A stretch of 64,000 bases of DNA from Acholeplasmataceae bacterium UBA2284 (GCA_002345705.1 DDWO01000023.1:70053-134052), one strand, 5' to 3'; shown: positions 51,940-61,118, numbered from the stretch's first letter. The notes: generated by a model from the sequence alone, not told the origin. Numbers and translations: made by a program.

Positions 51940-52887
51940 ATGCAACAAACAATCAAGAAAAAATTCCAAAAAAATGCACTGATTGATATTACTGTTGAGC
52001 AAATCCTAAAAGGATTAGCTATTTTATCAGGATCATTTATCTTTATTATTGCAGGAGTTATTATCGCGAAGGGATTGACACCCTTTATTACAAACAATGG
52101 TGGGTTAGGAAATGTACCAGTACTTCCCTTTTTAGTTGGAGATACATGGCTTACTGGACCTACCTTTCAATCGAATTTGTATAGTGTCGGTTTTATTATT
52201 ATCAGTACAATCTATGTAGTTTCACTCTCATTATTACTATCTTTTCCAATCGGTGTATTAACAGCCCTTTTCATCGCTAAGATTGCACCAAAGAGACTCG
52301 CGGAAACACTAAGAACTGTCATTGAAATTTTAGCATCGATTCCATCTATTATTTATGGTTTATTTGGCGCAGGTTTTGTATTAAAAATAGTTTATGACTT
52401 TAGTGCTATCTTAGGATATCAATCGAAGGGTGGTAACTCTGTTTTATCAACAGTAATTATTCTAGCCTTAATGACAATTCCTACGATAACAACAATATCC
52501 GAGGTTTCGATTCGTTCAGTGGATAAAACATTAATTCACGGTTCTCTTGCTCTCGGTGCAAGCCCAACTCAAACCAATTTCAAGGTTGTATTAGCAGCCG
52601 CTAAATCTGGTATATTTACTTCAGCAATTCTTGGTGTTGGTAGAGCATTAGGTGAAGCAACTGCTGTTTCCTTAGTCGCTGGAGGAAGAAGATCTGGATT
52701 ATCCTTTGATATTTTAGATACTACATCGACATTAACAACCACAATGCTTGAAGGAATGAAGGAATCTGCAGGATTAGACTATAATATTAGATTCTCTGTT
52801 GGTTTAGTTTTAATGGTAGTCATCGTTTTAACAAACCTATCTTTAAATGCAATCAAGAGAAAGGTAGGTAACGTCAATGTTAAGTAA
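51940..52887 (+). CDS. pstC: Phosphate ABC transporter permease PstC
   Basis: A 315-residue permease with about six transmembrane segments. Family blocks: LPFLVGDTWLTG in the first outer loop, LSFPIGVLTALFIAKIAP, ILASIPSIIYGLFG, the ATPase-contact loop HGSLALGASPTQTNFKVVL and VGRALGEATAVSLVAGG. It forms the channel with PstA. SD AGAAAGGAA lies upstream, and its end overlaps pstA by 11 bases. Length is normal for PstC. Confidence 0.95.
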   Translation: MQQTIKKKFQKNALIDITVEQILKGLAILSGSFIFIIAGVIIAKGLTPFITNNGGLGNVPVLPFLVGDTWLTGPTFQSNLYSVGFIIISTIYVVSLSLLLSFPIGVLTALFIAKIAPKRLAETLRTVIEILASIPSIIYGLFGAGFVLKIVYDFSAILGYQSKGGNSVLSTVIILALMTIPTITTISEVSIRSVDKTLIHGSLALGASPTQTNFKVVLAAAKSGIFTSAILGVGRALGEATAVSLVAGGRRSGLSFDILDTTSTLTTTMLEGMKESAGLDYNIRFSVGLVLMVVIVLTNLSLNAIKRKVGNVNVK

Positions 52888-54085
52888 ACAAAAATCAAAG
52901 GATTTATTTCTACAAATCATTACCTATATGGCATCCTTCTTTAGCTTAGTTACGCTATCCTTAATTGTATTCTATGTTGCATCCAACGGCTTAAAGCTTT
53001 TAAACATGGATTTAATCACCAATAATTATCAAGCATTTAATTATATCGCTGATACAAAGGATAACAATGTACTATGTAATTGTGATTCACCAATTACGAT
53101 TCCAGTTAATACATATTATTCATCAAAATGGGGTATCGCACTAACCGATGGAATCGATTTATTAGGTAAGAACATCGTTGAAGTTTATTATGTTCACCCG
53201 GATTCACCCTTAAATGAATTAATCAATAAGGGTACAGGAGAAGAAATGCTATATCTTGATACAGACTATAGCATTATTCGAATCGCTTATGAAGCGAGTG
53301 CATCTTCACTATCTCGTTATGGTGCTGAAAGAATGATAACGGAGCTTGATCTACAGGATGACTTTAGAGAGCTAGAGTTTACAACAACTGGCGGAGGAAT
53401 TAGGGGATCCATTATTACAACTCTTTATTTAATTGGATTAACGCTAATCTTAGCACTACCAATTGGTGTCGGAGCTGCAGTTTATCTTAACGAATATGCT
53501 AAAAATAATCGATTTACAAGACTTGTTCGATCTTTTATTGAAACATTAACTGGTGTTCCCTCTATTATTTACGGTTTAATGGGCTTAGCGATATTCGTTC
53601 CATTTATCGTCAATATTTCAGATGCTACTGGAGGAAATATCATATCCGGTGCGATGACACTAGCAGTAATCCTTCTTCCAGTAGTCATCAGAACCACAGA
53701 GGAAAGCTTAAAGGTTGTTCCTGATGATTATAGATATGCATCTCTTGCTTTAGGTGCTAGTAAATCGCAAACGACATTTAATGTGATCTTACCCAATGCT
53801 TTTCCAGGAATTCTAACTGCGACTCTTCTTGCAATCGGTAGAATTATCGGGGAAAGTGCTGCACTTGTATTTGCAATTGGTACTGCAATAAAGGATGATG
53901 TCTCTTTAACAGGTCAATCGACATCCCTTGCAGTTCATATTTGGTCAATGATGGCAGATGAACCAGCAAATATAGAACTGTCGACAACAATCGCATTAAT
54001 CATCTTACTGATTGTACTTATCTTAAATTTATCCATTAAATTCATTTCTAAAAATTATATGAAAAGGTTCGGTGTAACATCATGA
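52877..54085 (+). CDS. pstA: Phosphate ABC transporter permease PstA with an enlarged outer loop
   Basis: A 402-residue permease; usual PstA is about 280-300. The membrane part matches: RGSIITTLYLIGLTLILALPIGVGAAVYLNEYA (from about 176), LTGVPSIIYGLMG, the contact loop ASLALGASKSQTTFNVILP and AIGRIIGESAALVFAIGT. The extra length lies between the first transmembrane helix (about 12-38) and the second, an outer loop of about 130 residues containing CNCDSP and a hydrophilic stretch. Its role is unknown. It overlaps pstC at the start and pstB by four bases at the end. Confidence 0.93.
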   Translation: MLSKQKSKDLFLQIITYMASFFSLVTLSLIVFYVASNGLKLLNMDLITNNYQAFNYIADTKDNNVLCNCDSPITIPVNTYYSSKWGIALTDGIDLLGKNIVEVYYVHPDSPLNELINKGTGEEMLYLDTDYSIIRIAYEASASSLSRYGAERMITELDLQDDFRELEFTTTGGGIRGSIITTLYLIGLTLILALPIGVGAAVYLNEYAKNNRFTRLVRSFIETLTGVPSIIYGLMGLAIFVPFIVNISDATGGNIISGAMTLAVILLPVVIRTTEESLKVVPDDYRYASLALGASKSQTTFNVILPNAFPGILTATLLAIGRIIGESAALVFAIGTAIKDDVSLTGQSTSLAVHIWSMMADEPANIELSTTIALIILLIVLILNLSIKFISKNYMKRFGVTS

Positions 54086-54849
54086 CAATAGAAAATAACA
54101 TTGTTTTCAATATCGAAAACTTAAATCTATTCTACGGAGAAACCCAAGCATTGAAAAGCATTAATCTACAAATTTATGAAAAAGAAGTTACTGCATTGAT
54201 TGGGCCAAGCGGCTGTGGCAAATCCACGTTTCTTAGAGCACTCAATCGTATGAATGACTTAATAGAAAACTGTAAAATTGATGGTGATATTAACTATCAC
54301 CTAGAAAACATATATAATAGAGGTATAGATGTTATTGGACTAAGAAAAAGAGTAGGCATGGTCTTTCAGAAGCCAAATCCATTTCCAATGAGTATCTATG
54401 ACAACATTACCTATGGACCTAAATGCCAAGGCATTAAGGATAAAGCGGAATTAAAACAAATTGTCGAAGAATCCTTAAAGCAAGCTGCATTATGGGATGA
54501 AGTGAAAGATAGACTAAAAGAATCTGCATTATCTCTATCTGGTGGTCAACAGCAAAGATTATGCATCGCTAGAACGATAGCAATGAAGCCTGAAGTCATC
54601 TTAATGGATGAACCAACTTCAGCGCTAGATCCTGTTGCTACAGCTAAAATCGAAGACTTAATCATTGAATTGAAAAAGAATTACACGATCATTATCGTGA
54701 CACACAATATGCAGCAGGCTGCAAGAATATCAGATAAAACAGCGTTTTTCCTACTCGGTGAAATTGTTGAATATGGAGACACATCCTACATATTCTCAAC
54801 ACCTGATCACAAAAAGACTGAAGAATATATAACCGGACGATTCGGTTAA
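54082..54849 (+). CDS. pstB: Phosphate ABC transporter ATPase PstB
   Basis: A 255-residue ATPase with Walker A GPSGCGKST, MVFQKPNPFPMSIYDNI (the PstB Q-loop region), signature LSGGQQQRLCIARTIA, Walker B VILMDEPTSALDP and the switch THNMQQAARISD. The C-terminal GEIVEYGDTSYIF and HKKTEEYITGRFG are typical of PstB. It completes the PstSCAB importer and overlaps pstA (ATGA). Confidence 0.97.
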   Translation: MTIENNIVFNIENLNLFYGETQALKSINLQIYEKEVTALIGPSGCGKSTFLRALNRMNDLIENCKIDGDINYHLENIYNRGIDVIGLRKRVGMVFQKPNPFPMSIYDNITYGPKCQGIKDKAELKQIVEESLKQAALWDEVKDRLKESALSLSGGQQQRLCIARTIAMKPEVILMDEPTSALDPVATAKIEDLIIELKKNYTIIIVTHNMQQAARISDKTAFFLLGEIVEYGDTSYIFSTPDHKKTEEYITGRFG

Positions 54850-54873
54850 TATGCTATAATGGAGGCAATAAAG

Positions 54874-55536
54874 ATGACACTAAGACAATCATTAATGAAT
54901 TCAATTGAGGATTTAAAAAGAGAAGTTGCTAATATGGCTGACCTAGCCTTAGCAAACCTAAGAGAAGGATTAAAGGCTTTTAAAACAACGGATTTAAAGC
55001 TAGCTAAGGAAGTCATGGCTAAGGATGATGAAGTTGATAAATACGAAGAAGAAATAGCAAAAAAGGCATTAAAGATTATATGGAAGGAACAGCCTGTAGC
55101 AAGTGATCTTAGATTAGTTACAGGAATTCTTAAGCTCATTACAGATCTAGAACGCATTGGTGATCATGCCAGTGATATTGCAGAAATGACATTGCATCTA
55201 GAGGATAATAGAAATCAACGTATGCTACCTATCACATCAAAAATGGCTGAAATTGTAGAACAAATGGTTTTATCAAGTATTCAAGCTTTAGTTAAAGTTG
55301 ATGTAGTAAAGGCACGTGAAGTTATTCAAGAAGATGATGAAGTAGATGCACTATTCCAACAATTAATTCAGAAAATGACCAATGAATTAAAAAATGATAA
55401 ACTAGATCCAAATGAAGCAATATATGTTTTAATGGTAGCCAAATATTTTGAAAGAGTTGGAGATCATGCAGTCAATATAGCAGAATGGATTATATTTATG
55501 GTCAGTGGTAAACATAAAAATACTTTATTATTTTAG
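54874..55536 (+). CDS. phoU: Phosphate signalling protein PhoU
   Basis: A 220-residue all-helical protein with two tandem PhoU repeats; the E/DxxxD-type metal sites are seen in KDDEVDKYEE and EDDEVDALFQ, and each repeat has a LERIGDHASDIAE/FERVGDHAVNIAE block. PhoU couples Pst transport state to the PhoR kinase. ATG 54874 is eight bases after GGAGG (54861-54865); an ATG at 54859 would contain this SD. It lies 24 bases after pstB. Confidence 0.96.
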   Translation: MTLRQSLMNSIEDLKREVANMADLALANLREGLKAFKTTDLKLAKEVMAKDDEVDKYEEEIAKKALKIIWKEQPVASDLRLVTGILKLITDLERIGDHASDIAEMTLHLEDNRNQRMLPITSKMAEIVEQMVLSSIQALVKVDVVKAREVIQEDDEVDALFQQLIQKMTNELKNDKLDPNEAIYVLMVAKYFERVGDHAVNIAEWIIFMVSGKHKNTLLF

Positions 55537-55544
55537 GAGGATTT

Positions 55545-56207
55545 ATGCCAGTAATCTATTATGTAGAAGATGATCAAGCAATTGGATATGTGATTGAAAA
55601 AACAATTAATCATTCAGGAATGATCGGTAAGGGATTTCAAAAAGGTGAACTTTTTTTAGCTGCATACCAAAAGGAAAAACCTGATTTGATTTTATTAGAT
55701 GTGATGCTACCTGATATTTCAGGCTTAGAGCTTCTAAAATCGATAAGAAAAGTTGATAAAGAAACACCAATCATGATGATCTCAGCCTTACAAAGTGAAA
55801 TGGATAAAGTCATCGCTTTGGACCTAGGTGCAGATGATTATATGACGAAGCCATTCGGTGTTTTAGAGCTAACATCTAGAATTCAATCCAAGCTTAGAAA
55901 AAGAGCAGATGAAAAAGTATATCAGCTCAATAATGTTATATTAGATGATAAAAAGCATCTATGTTTTATGGATGACAAAGAAGTTTATTTAACAAACAAA
56001 GAGTTTTCTATACTTAAATTATTACTTAAAAACAAGGGAGTAGTTGTCACTAAGGAAGCAATTTTTAAGGATGTATGGGAGACAGATTTTATTGGTGAAA
56101 CTAGAACTTTAGATATGCACATCAAGTCACTTCGTGAGAAACTAAACCAAAATCAAGCGGAAATAGAGATAAAAACAATTCGCGGAATAGGATATCAAGT
56201 CGAATGA
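55545..56207 (+). CDS. phoP: Response regulator, OmpR/PhoP family
   Basis: A 220-residue regulator: receiver domain with acidic pair EDD (8-10), phosphorylation Asp 52 in LILLDVMLPD and Lys in DDYMTKPFG, then an OmpR winged helix (LTNKEFSILKLLLKNKG, FIGETRTLDMHIKSLREKL). Its position between phoU and a PhoR-like kinase makes it the phosphate regulator and the likely binder of the repeats upstream of pstS. SD AGGAGG. It overlaps the kinase gene by four bases. The symbol is by context. Confidence 0.9.
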   Translation: MPVIYYVEDDQAIGYVIEKTINHSGMIGKGFQKGELFLAAYQKEKPDLILLDVMLPDISGLELLKSIRKVDKETPIMMISALQSEMDKVIALDLGADDYMTKPFGVLELTSRIQSKLRKRADEKVYQLNNVILDDKKHLCFMDDKEVYLTNKEFSILKLLLKNKGVVVTKEAIFKDVWETDFIGETRTLDMHIKSLREKLNQNQAEIEIKTIRGIGYQVE

Positions 56208-57892
56208 AGAGTACACTAATCAGAAACAATATAATCCTTTTACTAAGCGCTTTTATGTTGTTTTTTATTATTGTCTTTTTTTCTTTGAACTTCTTCGAAA
56301 GAAGCAATCAAGAAGATTTAATGAACTTTGTAATCGATGAAGTTGAATTAGCCTATAACAATTTCCCTGGAACTCCAAGTGAATTTGTTGAGGCATATGA
56401 AAGTGATAATGATCGAAGAATTACGATTTTAGATGAGAATGCAATTGTGATCAAAGACTCACATGATGATACCGTTGGAACTGATAAAAGTGAAAGACCT
56501 GAGATTAGAAATCTAGGCACTGTTTATACGAGAACATCAGATACAATCAATGTTAATCTCTTGTATATCGCAAGAAGATTAGATGATAATAATTACTTAA
56601 GAGTTGCAATTCCTGTTGAGTCAAAGCAGGCTTCCTATAACTCGGTTATTCTTGTTTTAGTCTTAACATCCGCAGGATTTATTGCTATCTTTTATATAGG
56701 ATTAACACAGCTCAGTAAGAATTTATTAATCCCATGGAATAAGGTTAAAGAAGGCCTTAAAAATGTAAATGAAGGCAACGTTCAAATGATCTCCTTAAAC
56801 AGTCCGTATCCTGAAATTAATGACATTATTCATGAAATCAATGGAATCAATTTGTCTACGTTAAGACACTTAAAATCGATAGAATCTTATCAGATTCAAT
56901 TGAATGAAATTCTAAATGAACTCAAGCAGGGTGTCATGCTCTTTAATAAAGATGAACTGCTCGTCTATTTCAATGATGATGCGAAATCAATATTCAATTT
57001 AGATGAAGAAGCATATATGAAGCCAAGCTATTATTCAATACGTGACGCTCAAATTAGAGACGCAGTAACTAAAGCGAACATTGAGCATCAGCCGTCAACA
57101 TTTGATTCGAAAATTGATGCGAAAACTATGGAAGTTAGAATATTCTTTGTGAATGCACAGGGGTTTAATCACACGGAAGCTACTGTTCTCGCATTATTCA
57201 AGGATGTAAGTCAGGAGCGTGCAATCGAACAAATGAAGCGTGATTTCTTCTCTCATGCATCTCATGAGCTCAAATCACCTTTAACTGCAATCAGAGGATA
57301 CGCTGAGCTAATCGAACATGGCTTAATCAAGCCTGATGAAGTGAAGGATTCCTCACATCAAATCGTCAAGCAAACAGAAACCATGGCTGCACTCGTAGAA
57401 GACATGCTAATGCTATCTAGATTAGAGAATTTAAAGGAAAAGGTATATTCCAAACAAGACCTAAATCAAATATTATCAACAGTCATTGATGCACAGTCAC
57501 AGTTTGCAATATCAAAAAACATCAATTTAATTACACTATCTAAATCAATTCATGTCATGTGTGATCCGCTAGATATTCAAAAGCTATTTAAAAACCTAAT
57601 AGAAAATGCAATTAAGTATAGTGATCCAAATAAAAAAGTGGAAATTACATTGGATCAAATAGAAAAAGAAATCATCTTTATCGTTAAAGACCAAGGATAT
57701 GGCATTGAGCCAGAGCACCAACAAAGAGTTTTTGAAAGATTCTTTAGGGTTGATAAAGGAAGACTTGATGGTGGTACTGGCTTAGGGCTTGCTATTGTTA
57801 AGCATATCGCATTAAAATATGATGGCTCAGTTGAACTCCAATCGACATTAAGAAAAGGCACTAAAATCACTGTTAAGCTTAAAATGAACTAA
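56204..57892 (+). CDS. phoR: Sensor histidine kinase, PhoR type
   Basis: A 562-residue kinase: transmembrane segment about 8-28, an outer domain about 30-145 (with RRITILDENAIVIKDS, a PhoR-like extracytoplasmic PAS), a second transmembrane segment about 148-170, a HAMP-like and PAS region (EILNELKQGVMLFNKDELLVYFNDDA), then HisKA with His 354 in HASHELKSPLTAIRGYAEL. The ATPase domain has NLIENAIKYSD, VKDQGYGI, FFRVDKG and GGTGLGLAIVKH. It partners the regulator just upstream and closes the Pho module. Confidence 0.92.
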   Translation: MKSTLIRNNIILLLSAFMLFFIIVFFSLNFFERSNQEDLMNFVIDEVELAYNNFPGTPSEFVEAYESDNDRRITILDENAIVIKDSHDDTVGTDKSERPEIRNLGTVYTRTSDTINVNLLYIARRLDDNNYLRVAIPVESKQASYNSVILVLVLTSAGFIAIFYIGLTQLSKNLLIPWNKVKEGLKNVNEGNVQMISLNSPYPEINDIIHEINGINLSTLRHLKSIESYQIQLNEILNELKQGVMLFNKDELLVYFNDDAKSIFNLDEEAYMKPSYYSIRDAQIRDAVTKANIEHQPSTFDSKIDAKTMEVRIFFVNAQGFNHTEATVLALFKDVSQERAIEQMKRDFFSHASHELKSPLTAIRGYAELIEHGLIKPDEVKDSSHQIVKQTETMAALVEDMLMLSRLENLKEKVYSKQDLNQILSTVIDAQSQFAISKNINLITLSKSIHVMCDPLDIQKLFKNLIENAIKYSDPNKKVEITLDQIEKEIIFIVKDQGYGIEPEHQQRVFERFFRVDKGRLDGGTGLGLAIVKHIALKYDGSVELQSTLRKGTKITVKLKMN

Positions 57893-57917
57893 AAAAAAGG
57901 GCGTTCAATGAACGTCC
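57891..57917 (-). terminator. Terminator, mainly for tRNA-Trp
   Basis: On the minus strand GGACGTTC pairs with GAACGCCC (plus-strand 57899-57906 and 57910-57917) and runs into eight Ts. On the plus strand, downstream of phoR, the T tract is weaker. Confidence 0.8.
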
Positions 57918-57930
57918 TTCAATTTTCAAA

Positions 57931-58005
57931 TGGCAGGGGTAGCAGGATTCGAACCCGCACCGACGGTTTTGGAGACCGGTATGCTACCGTTGACACTATA
58001 CCCCT
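57931..58005 (-). tRNA. tRNA-Trp (CCA)
   Basis: Minus strand. The acceptor stem AGGGGTA pairs with TACCCCT, followed by GCCA (3' CCA encoded). The anticodon loop is CTCCAAA, giving CCA; the T arm has GGTTCGAATCC. The 27-43 pair of the anticodon stem is mismatched. Closely resembles tRNA-Trp of Bacilli. No UCA-anticodon tRNA is seen, in keeping with TGA as a stop. Confidence 0.95.
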
Positions 58006-58018
58006 AAGCGCATTTATA

Positions 58019-58048
58019 AGTATAGCATAATAAAAACATGAATTGCAA
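58019..58048 (-). promoter_or_regulatory. Promoter of tRNA-Trp
   Basis: Minus strand: TTGCAA (58043-58048), 18 bases, TATACT (58019-58024) with an extended TGC. Confidence 0.7.
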
Positions 58049-58054
58049 TCTAAT

Positions 58055-58084
58055 TAGAAAAAAAGATGGAAATTACTTTCCATC
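58055..58084 (-). terminator. Terminator overlapping the stop of the membrane protein gene
   Basis: Minus strand: GATGGAAA pairs with TTTCCATC (plus-strand 58065-58072 and 58077-58084) and runs into Ts. The stop codon lies in the loop. Confidence 0.85.
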
Positions 58085-59041
58085 ATTCTTATATTCAATA
58101 TCTTTAAATATCGGTTCTGCATTAACTTCCTTAACTTTACCATCTTTTGATTGATATTTTTTTTCTTGAAGCTTTGCTTTTACAAACTTATGAAAGAATA
58201 AAACATATGTGAGGACACCAACGATTAAGACATAGATTGTCATTGTTCTCCATATTAAATAGTTGAATTCACTTAAATCGCCACGTTCAGTCACTAAATC
58301 GAATAATGCTAACTCGTCAGCTGTAGGTTTATCCCCTGCAAATTGCTTAGATAATTGAAAATCAAGAGGTTCAAGTGCGAGTGTATCAGTCTTATTGAAT
58401 GCAGCTTCGCTAATGATTTCATCAGATCCCAAGAAGAGAAGTGAATCATTATAAACCAATGCATTATTAGTATCTACACTACCATTCGAATATGCAATAG
58501 AGATTCTATCAATATTTGCATAAATATCCTCATCTTTGACCTTTAGATAATCTTCCTTAAATAGCAAGAAAACAGTAGGAGCATATGAGTAAGGGAATGG
58601 TTTTGCTGGATCAAAGAGTACTGTAGCTGTACTAATCAAGTCATCACCGCTCTTATAAGTACTTTGATTCAAGGTCACTGTGATTTTTAATTTTGGATGA
58701 ACGACTAATTCATTATCTTCATAAATTTTAACATTATTAATATAAATCATCATACCATCATAAAGTTCATTATTTAATGTAACTCCAATTGCATAAATAC
58801 TTACTGTCAATTGATGGTTGCCTTCATTTTGAATATATTGGTAAACTGCAGAATTGGAATAGTAATCAATTCCCATGACCGTGTTTATACCTTTTAGGTA
58901 TGTCTGCGCATCATCGAGATGTTCCTCCATATATTCTGAGTAATAAACTTCTAACCTAGAATAGTTTGCACTTCCATAGACATAGAGGGTTGCTATGGAT
59001 ATAATCATTAAGTAGAAGAATCTAATAAGCCACTTTAGCAT
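58073..59041 (-). CDS. Two-TM protein with a large outer domain, function unknown
   Basis: A 322-residue protein with an N-terminal transmembrane segment (about 4-22), an extracytoplasmic domain of about 240 residues with strand-like pieces (LKITVTLNQSTYKSGDDLI, PYSYAPTVFLLFKEDY), a second transmembrane segment (about 267-288) and a charged cytoplasmic tail. I recognise no family. SD AAAGGCGGG precedes the ATG. It is divergent from the tRNA-His cluster and ends at its own terminator. Confidence 0.7.
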   Translation of the reverse strand: MLKWLIRFFYLMIISIATLYVYGSANYSRLEVYYSEYMEEHLDDAQTYLKGINTVMGIDYYSNSAVYQYIQNEGNHQLTVSIYAIGVTLNNELYDGMMIYINNVKIYEDNELVVHPKLKITVTLNQSTYKSGDDLISTATVLFDPAKPFPYSYAPTVFLLFKEDYLKVKDEDIYANIDRISIAYSNGSVDTNNALVYNDSLLFLGSDEIISEAAFNKTDTLALEPLDFQLSKQFAGDKPTADELALFDLVTERGDLSEFNYLIWRTMTIYVLIVGVLTYVLFFHKFVKAKLQEKKYQSKDGKVKEVNAEPIFKDIEYKNDGK

Positions 59042-59121
59042 GAGTATTCCCGCCTTTCTAGAATAGGATACAAGAAATCAAAAGAATTCACAACTAATTC
59101 TAAAAAATTACATAATTTCAC

Positions 59122-59149
59122 TTTACAAAAACGAATATTATTGTATAAT
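59122..59149 (+). promoter_or_regulatory. Promoter of the tRNA-His/Gln/Gln cluster
   Basis: TTTACA (59122-59127), 16 bases, TATAAT (59144-59149), ending 19 bases before tRNA-His. Confidence 0.75.
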
Positions 59150-59168
59150 AGTAATTGCGCTATCACAC

Positions 59169-59245
59169 GGCGGCCGTGGCGAAGCGGTTAACGCATCGGA
59201 TTGTGGCTCCGACACTGGAGGGTTCAACTCCCTTCGGCCGCCCCA
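59169..59245 (+). tRNA. tRNA-His (GTG)
   Basis: The acceptor stem GCGGCCG pairs with CGGCCGC. An extra 5' G at 59169 faces the discriminator C, the tRNA-His hallmark. The anticodon loop TTGTGGC gives GTG, and CCA is encoded. Confidence 0.95.
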
Positions 59246-59256
59246 CTTCTTAAGAT

Positions 59257-59330
59257 AGGCCCATAGCCAAGGGGTAAGGCAAGGGACTTTGACTCCCTCA
59301 TCGTTGGTTCAAATCCAGCTGGGCCTGCCA
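59257..59330 (+). tRNA. tRNA-Gln (TTG)
   Basis: The acceptor AGGCCCA pairs with TGGGCCT, the anticodon stem AGGGA/TCCCT encloses CTTTGAC (anticodon TTG), and the T arm has GGTTCAAATCC. CCA is encoded. It lies 11 bases after tRNA-His. Confidence 0.95.
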
Positions 59331-59354
59331 TCTTAATACATTAAGCTCTATTAT

Positions 59355-59428
59355 AGGGCTATAGCCAAGCGGTAAGGCAGTAGGCTCTGACCCTGCGATC
59401 GTTGGTTCGAATCCAGCTAGCCCTGCCA
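59355..59428 (+). tRNA. tRNA-Gln (CTG)
   Basis: The acceptor AGGGCTA pairs with TAGCCCT, the anticodon stem GTAGG/CCTGC encloses CTCTGAC (anticodon CTG), and CCA is encoded. Its D and T arms are nearly the same as in the tRNA-Gln (TTG) just before, which suggests an ancestral duplication. Confidence 0.93.
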
Positions 59429-59438
59429 CTTATAAATT

Positions 59439-59460
59439 AGGAACTTAGGTTCTTTTTTTA
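59439..59460 (+). terminator. Terminator of the tRNA cluster
   Basis: AGGAAC (59439-59444) pairs with GTTCTT (59449-59454) with one G-U pair, then Ts. Confidence 0.7.
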
Positions 59461-59514
59461 TTTTTAAAAGTAAATTATTGGATTTCTTTCTACCATAAAG
59501 CAGGAGGAAACAAT

Positions 59515-61065
59515 ATGAAAAAAATAATGACTTTTGTTTTACTATGCTTTATATTTGTTATATTTGGAAAATTGAATTCAAATGCAGGTCAGTATGATAA
59601 TTTACCAAAGGGGAAAAATTATTTAAGTTTAAGCAATGTTTTGGTTCTTGAAACTCCAGAATATTATGCGCAAACCATCGAACCTATTCGTGTTAAAAAT
59701 CATACAGCCTATACTCTAGTTTTTGATTTTGAATTTTTAGGTCAGCTAACGATGGACTTAAGTAGTGTTTTTGTTGAGATTGAAGAAGACAGTGGAGTCA
59801 ATCATAGCAACTATATTACCGAAGATCGTCTAAATGAGCGCGCATATTTTGAATTTACGACATCGGATGAATGGATTCATATCGCATTCATGCCTAATGG
59901 AAACACAAATGGATATAATGCGATGCTCTATGAGGGAACATACCAAGACTTTGATGGCTTTTTACCTTATGTGAATTCTTCAGAGATAATGAGTTATCAA
60001 GGATTAATTCCAATGGACTATGATCATCCATTAACTATCGATCAAATCAAGAGTTATGTCACAGCTTATAATTCACAAGGATATGCGATTGCATATGATG
60101 TAATCTCTGATTCCTATTCTGCAAGCTCTAAGCTTCCAGGTACCTATCAAATGACATTTCAGGCGACTCATAACTTAATAACTAAAAGATATATATTAGA
60201 TATTAAAATTTTCGATTTAACAAGTCCAATCATATCGGTACCTAATTTAATCGAAATACCACTCGCTGAAAAGATTGATGTCAATCAGATCAAATCATTT
60301 CTTGAGGTGACAGATAACGTAGATATTATGGATAGCGCTAATCTTTCTATATTAAATGACACATACACAAGCGCGACAACCGTAGGAACCTATTATGTCT
60401 TATTTGAAGCAAGTGATTTAAGTGGAAATAAATCAACTTTGGAGGTACCTGTAACCTTAGTTGATAAAAAAGGACCTGTTATTACTGGTCCGCAAATGAT
60501 TTATTTATATACAACTGATACTCCACTGTCAAATAGTTCTATATTATCTAAATATAAGGCAGTTGATGATGTTGATGGCAGTGTGAGTGTCTCTATATCT
60601 TATAACCTTTACAATCAGACCTTGACACCAGGAACTTATCAAATGACAATTTCTTCTTCAGATGCTCAGCTGAATACAACAAATAAAAATATAACAATTC
60701 ATGTAATTGAGAATAAAGGTCCAATATTTGAGACGAACGAAAAGATAATTGAAAAATCAGTTGCTGATACAATGACAGATGCAGAAATCATAGCTTGGTT
60801 TAAGGGACAACTTGAGCTCTCAGGAATTCAAGCGACCAACTTAAATATCATATTTAGTGAATATAAGGATAATGAAAAGTTAAGTGGAAGCTATTATGTT
60901 TATCTATCTTATGAATCCAATGGATTAACTGAAACTACAAGAGTTAGAATAGATGTCATAGAAGATGAAAATATGATTCCATTTACACTGTATATATCGA
61001 TTGCTTCAGGACTTTTAATTGCTGGTTTAGGCATTACTTACTACGTAAAAAAGAAAAGAATATAA
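59515..61065 (+). CDS. Membrane-anchored surface protein with Ig-like domains
   Basis: A 516-residue protein with a signal peptide (MKKIMTFVLLCFIFVIFG; no lipobox), an N-terminal domain about 30-155, then three or four bacterial Ig-like (DUF5011/HYR-type) domains to about 485. The repeated pattern is visible in GTYQMTFQATHNLITKRY, GTYYVLFEASDLSGNKS and GTYQMTISSSDAQLNTT, with linkers SPIIS, GPVITG and GPIFE. A C-terminal transmembrane helix (about 491-510) with KKKRI holds it in the membrane; there is no LPXTG. Probably surface-exposed, binding partner unknown. SD CAGGAGG. Confidence 0.8.
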   Translation: MKKIMTFVLLCFIFVIFGKLNSNAGQYDNLPKGKNYLSLSNVLVLETPEYYAQTIEPIRVKNHTAYTLVFDFEFLGQLTMDLSSVFVEIEEDSGVNHSNYITEDRLNERAYFEFTTSDEWIHIAFMPNGNTNGYNAMLYEGTYQDFDGFLPYVNSSEIMSYQGLIPMDYDHPLTIDQIKSYVTAYNSQGYAIAYDVISDSYSASSKLPGTYQMTFQATHNLITKRYILDIKIFDLTSPIISVPNLIEIPLAEKIDVNQIKSFLEVTDNVDIMDSANLSILNDTYTSATTVGTYYVLFEASDLSGNKSTLEVPVTLVDKKGPVITGPQMIYLYTTDTPLSNSSILSKYKAVDDVDGSVSVSISYNLYNQTLTPGTYQMTISSSDAQLNTTNKNITIHVIENKGPIFETNEKIIEKSVADTMTDAEIIAWFKGQLELSGIQATNLNIIFSEYKDNEKLSGSYYVYLSYESNGLTETTRVRIDVIEDENMIPFTLYISIASGLLIAGLGITYYVKKKRI

Positions 61066-61080
61066 TATTTTGAAAAAGAA

Positions 61081-61109
61081 TTGACACCTTTTGAAAAAAA
61101 AGGTATAAT
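61081..61109 (+). promoter_or_regulatory. Consensus promoter of tRNA-Leu
   Basis: TTGACA (61081-61086), 17 bases, TATAAT (61104-61109): an exact match to the vegetative consensus, ten bases before the tRNA. Confidence 0.9.
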
Positions 61110-61118
61110 TCTTTTTGC

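Noticed and set aside
54852..54860. TGCTATAAT, a perfect extended -10 before phoU
   Set aside because: Transcription would start inside or after the phoU SD (54861-54865), so it cannot serve as a promoter for phoU as annotated.
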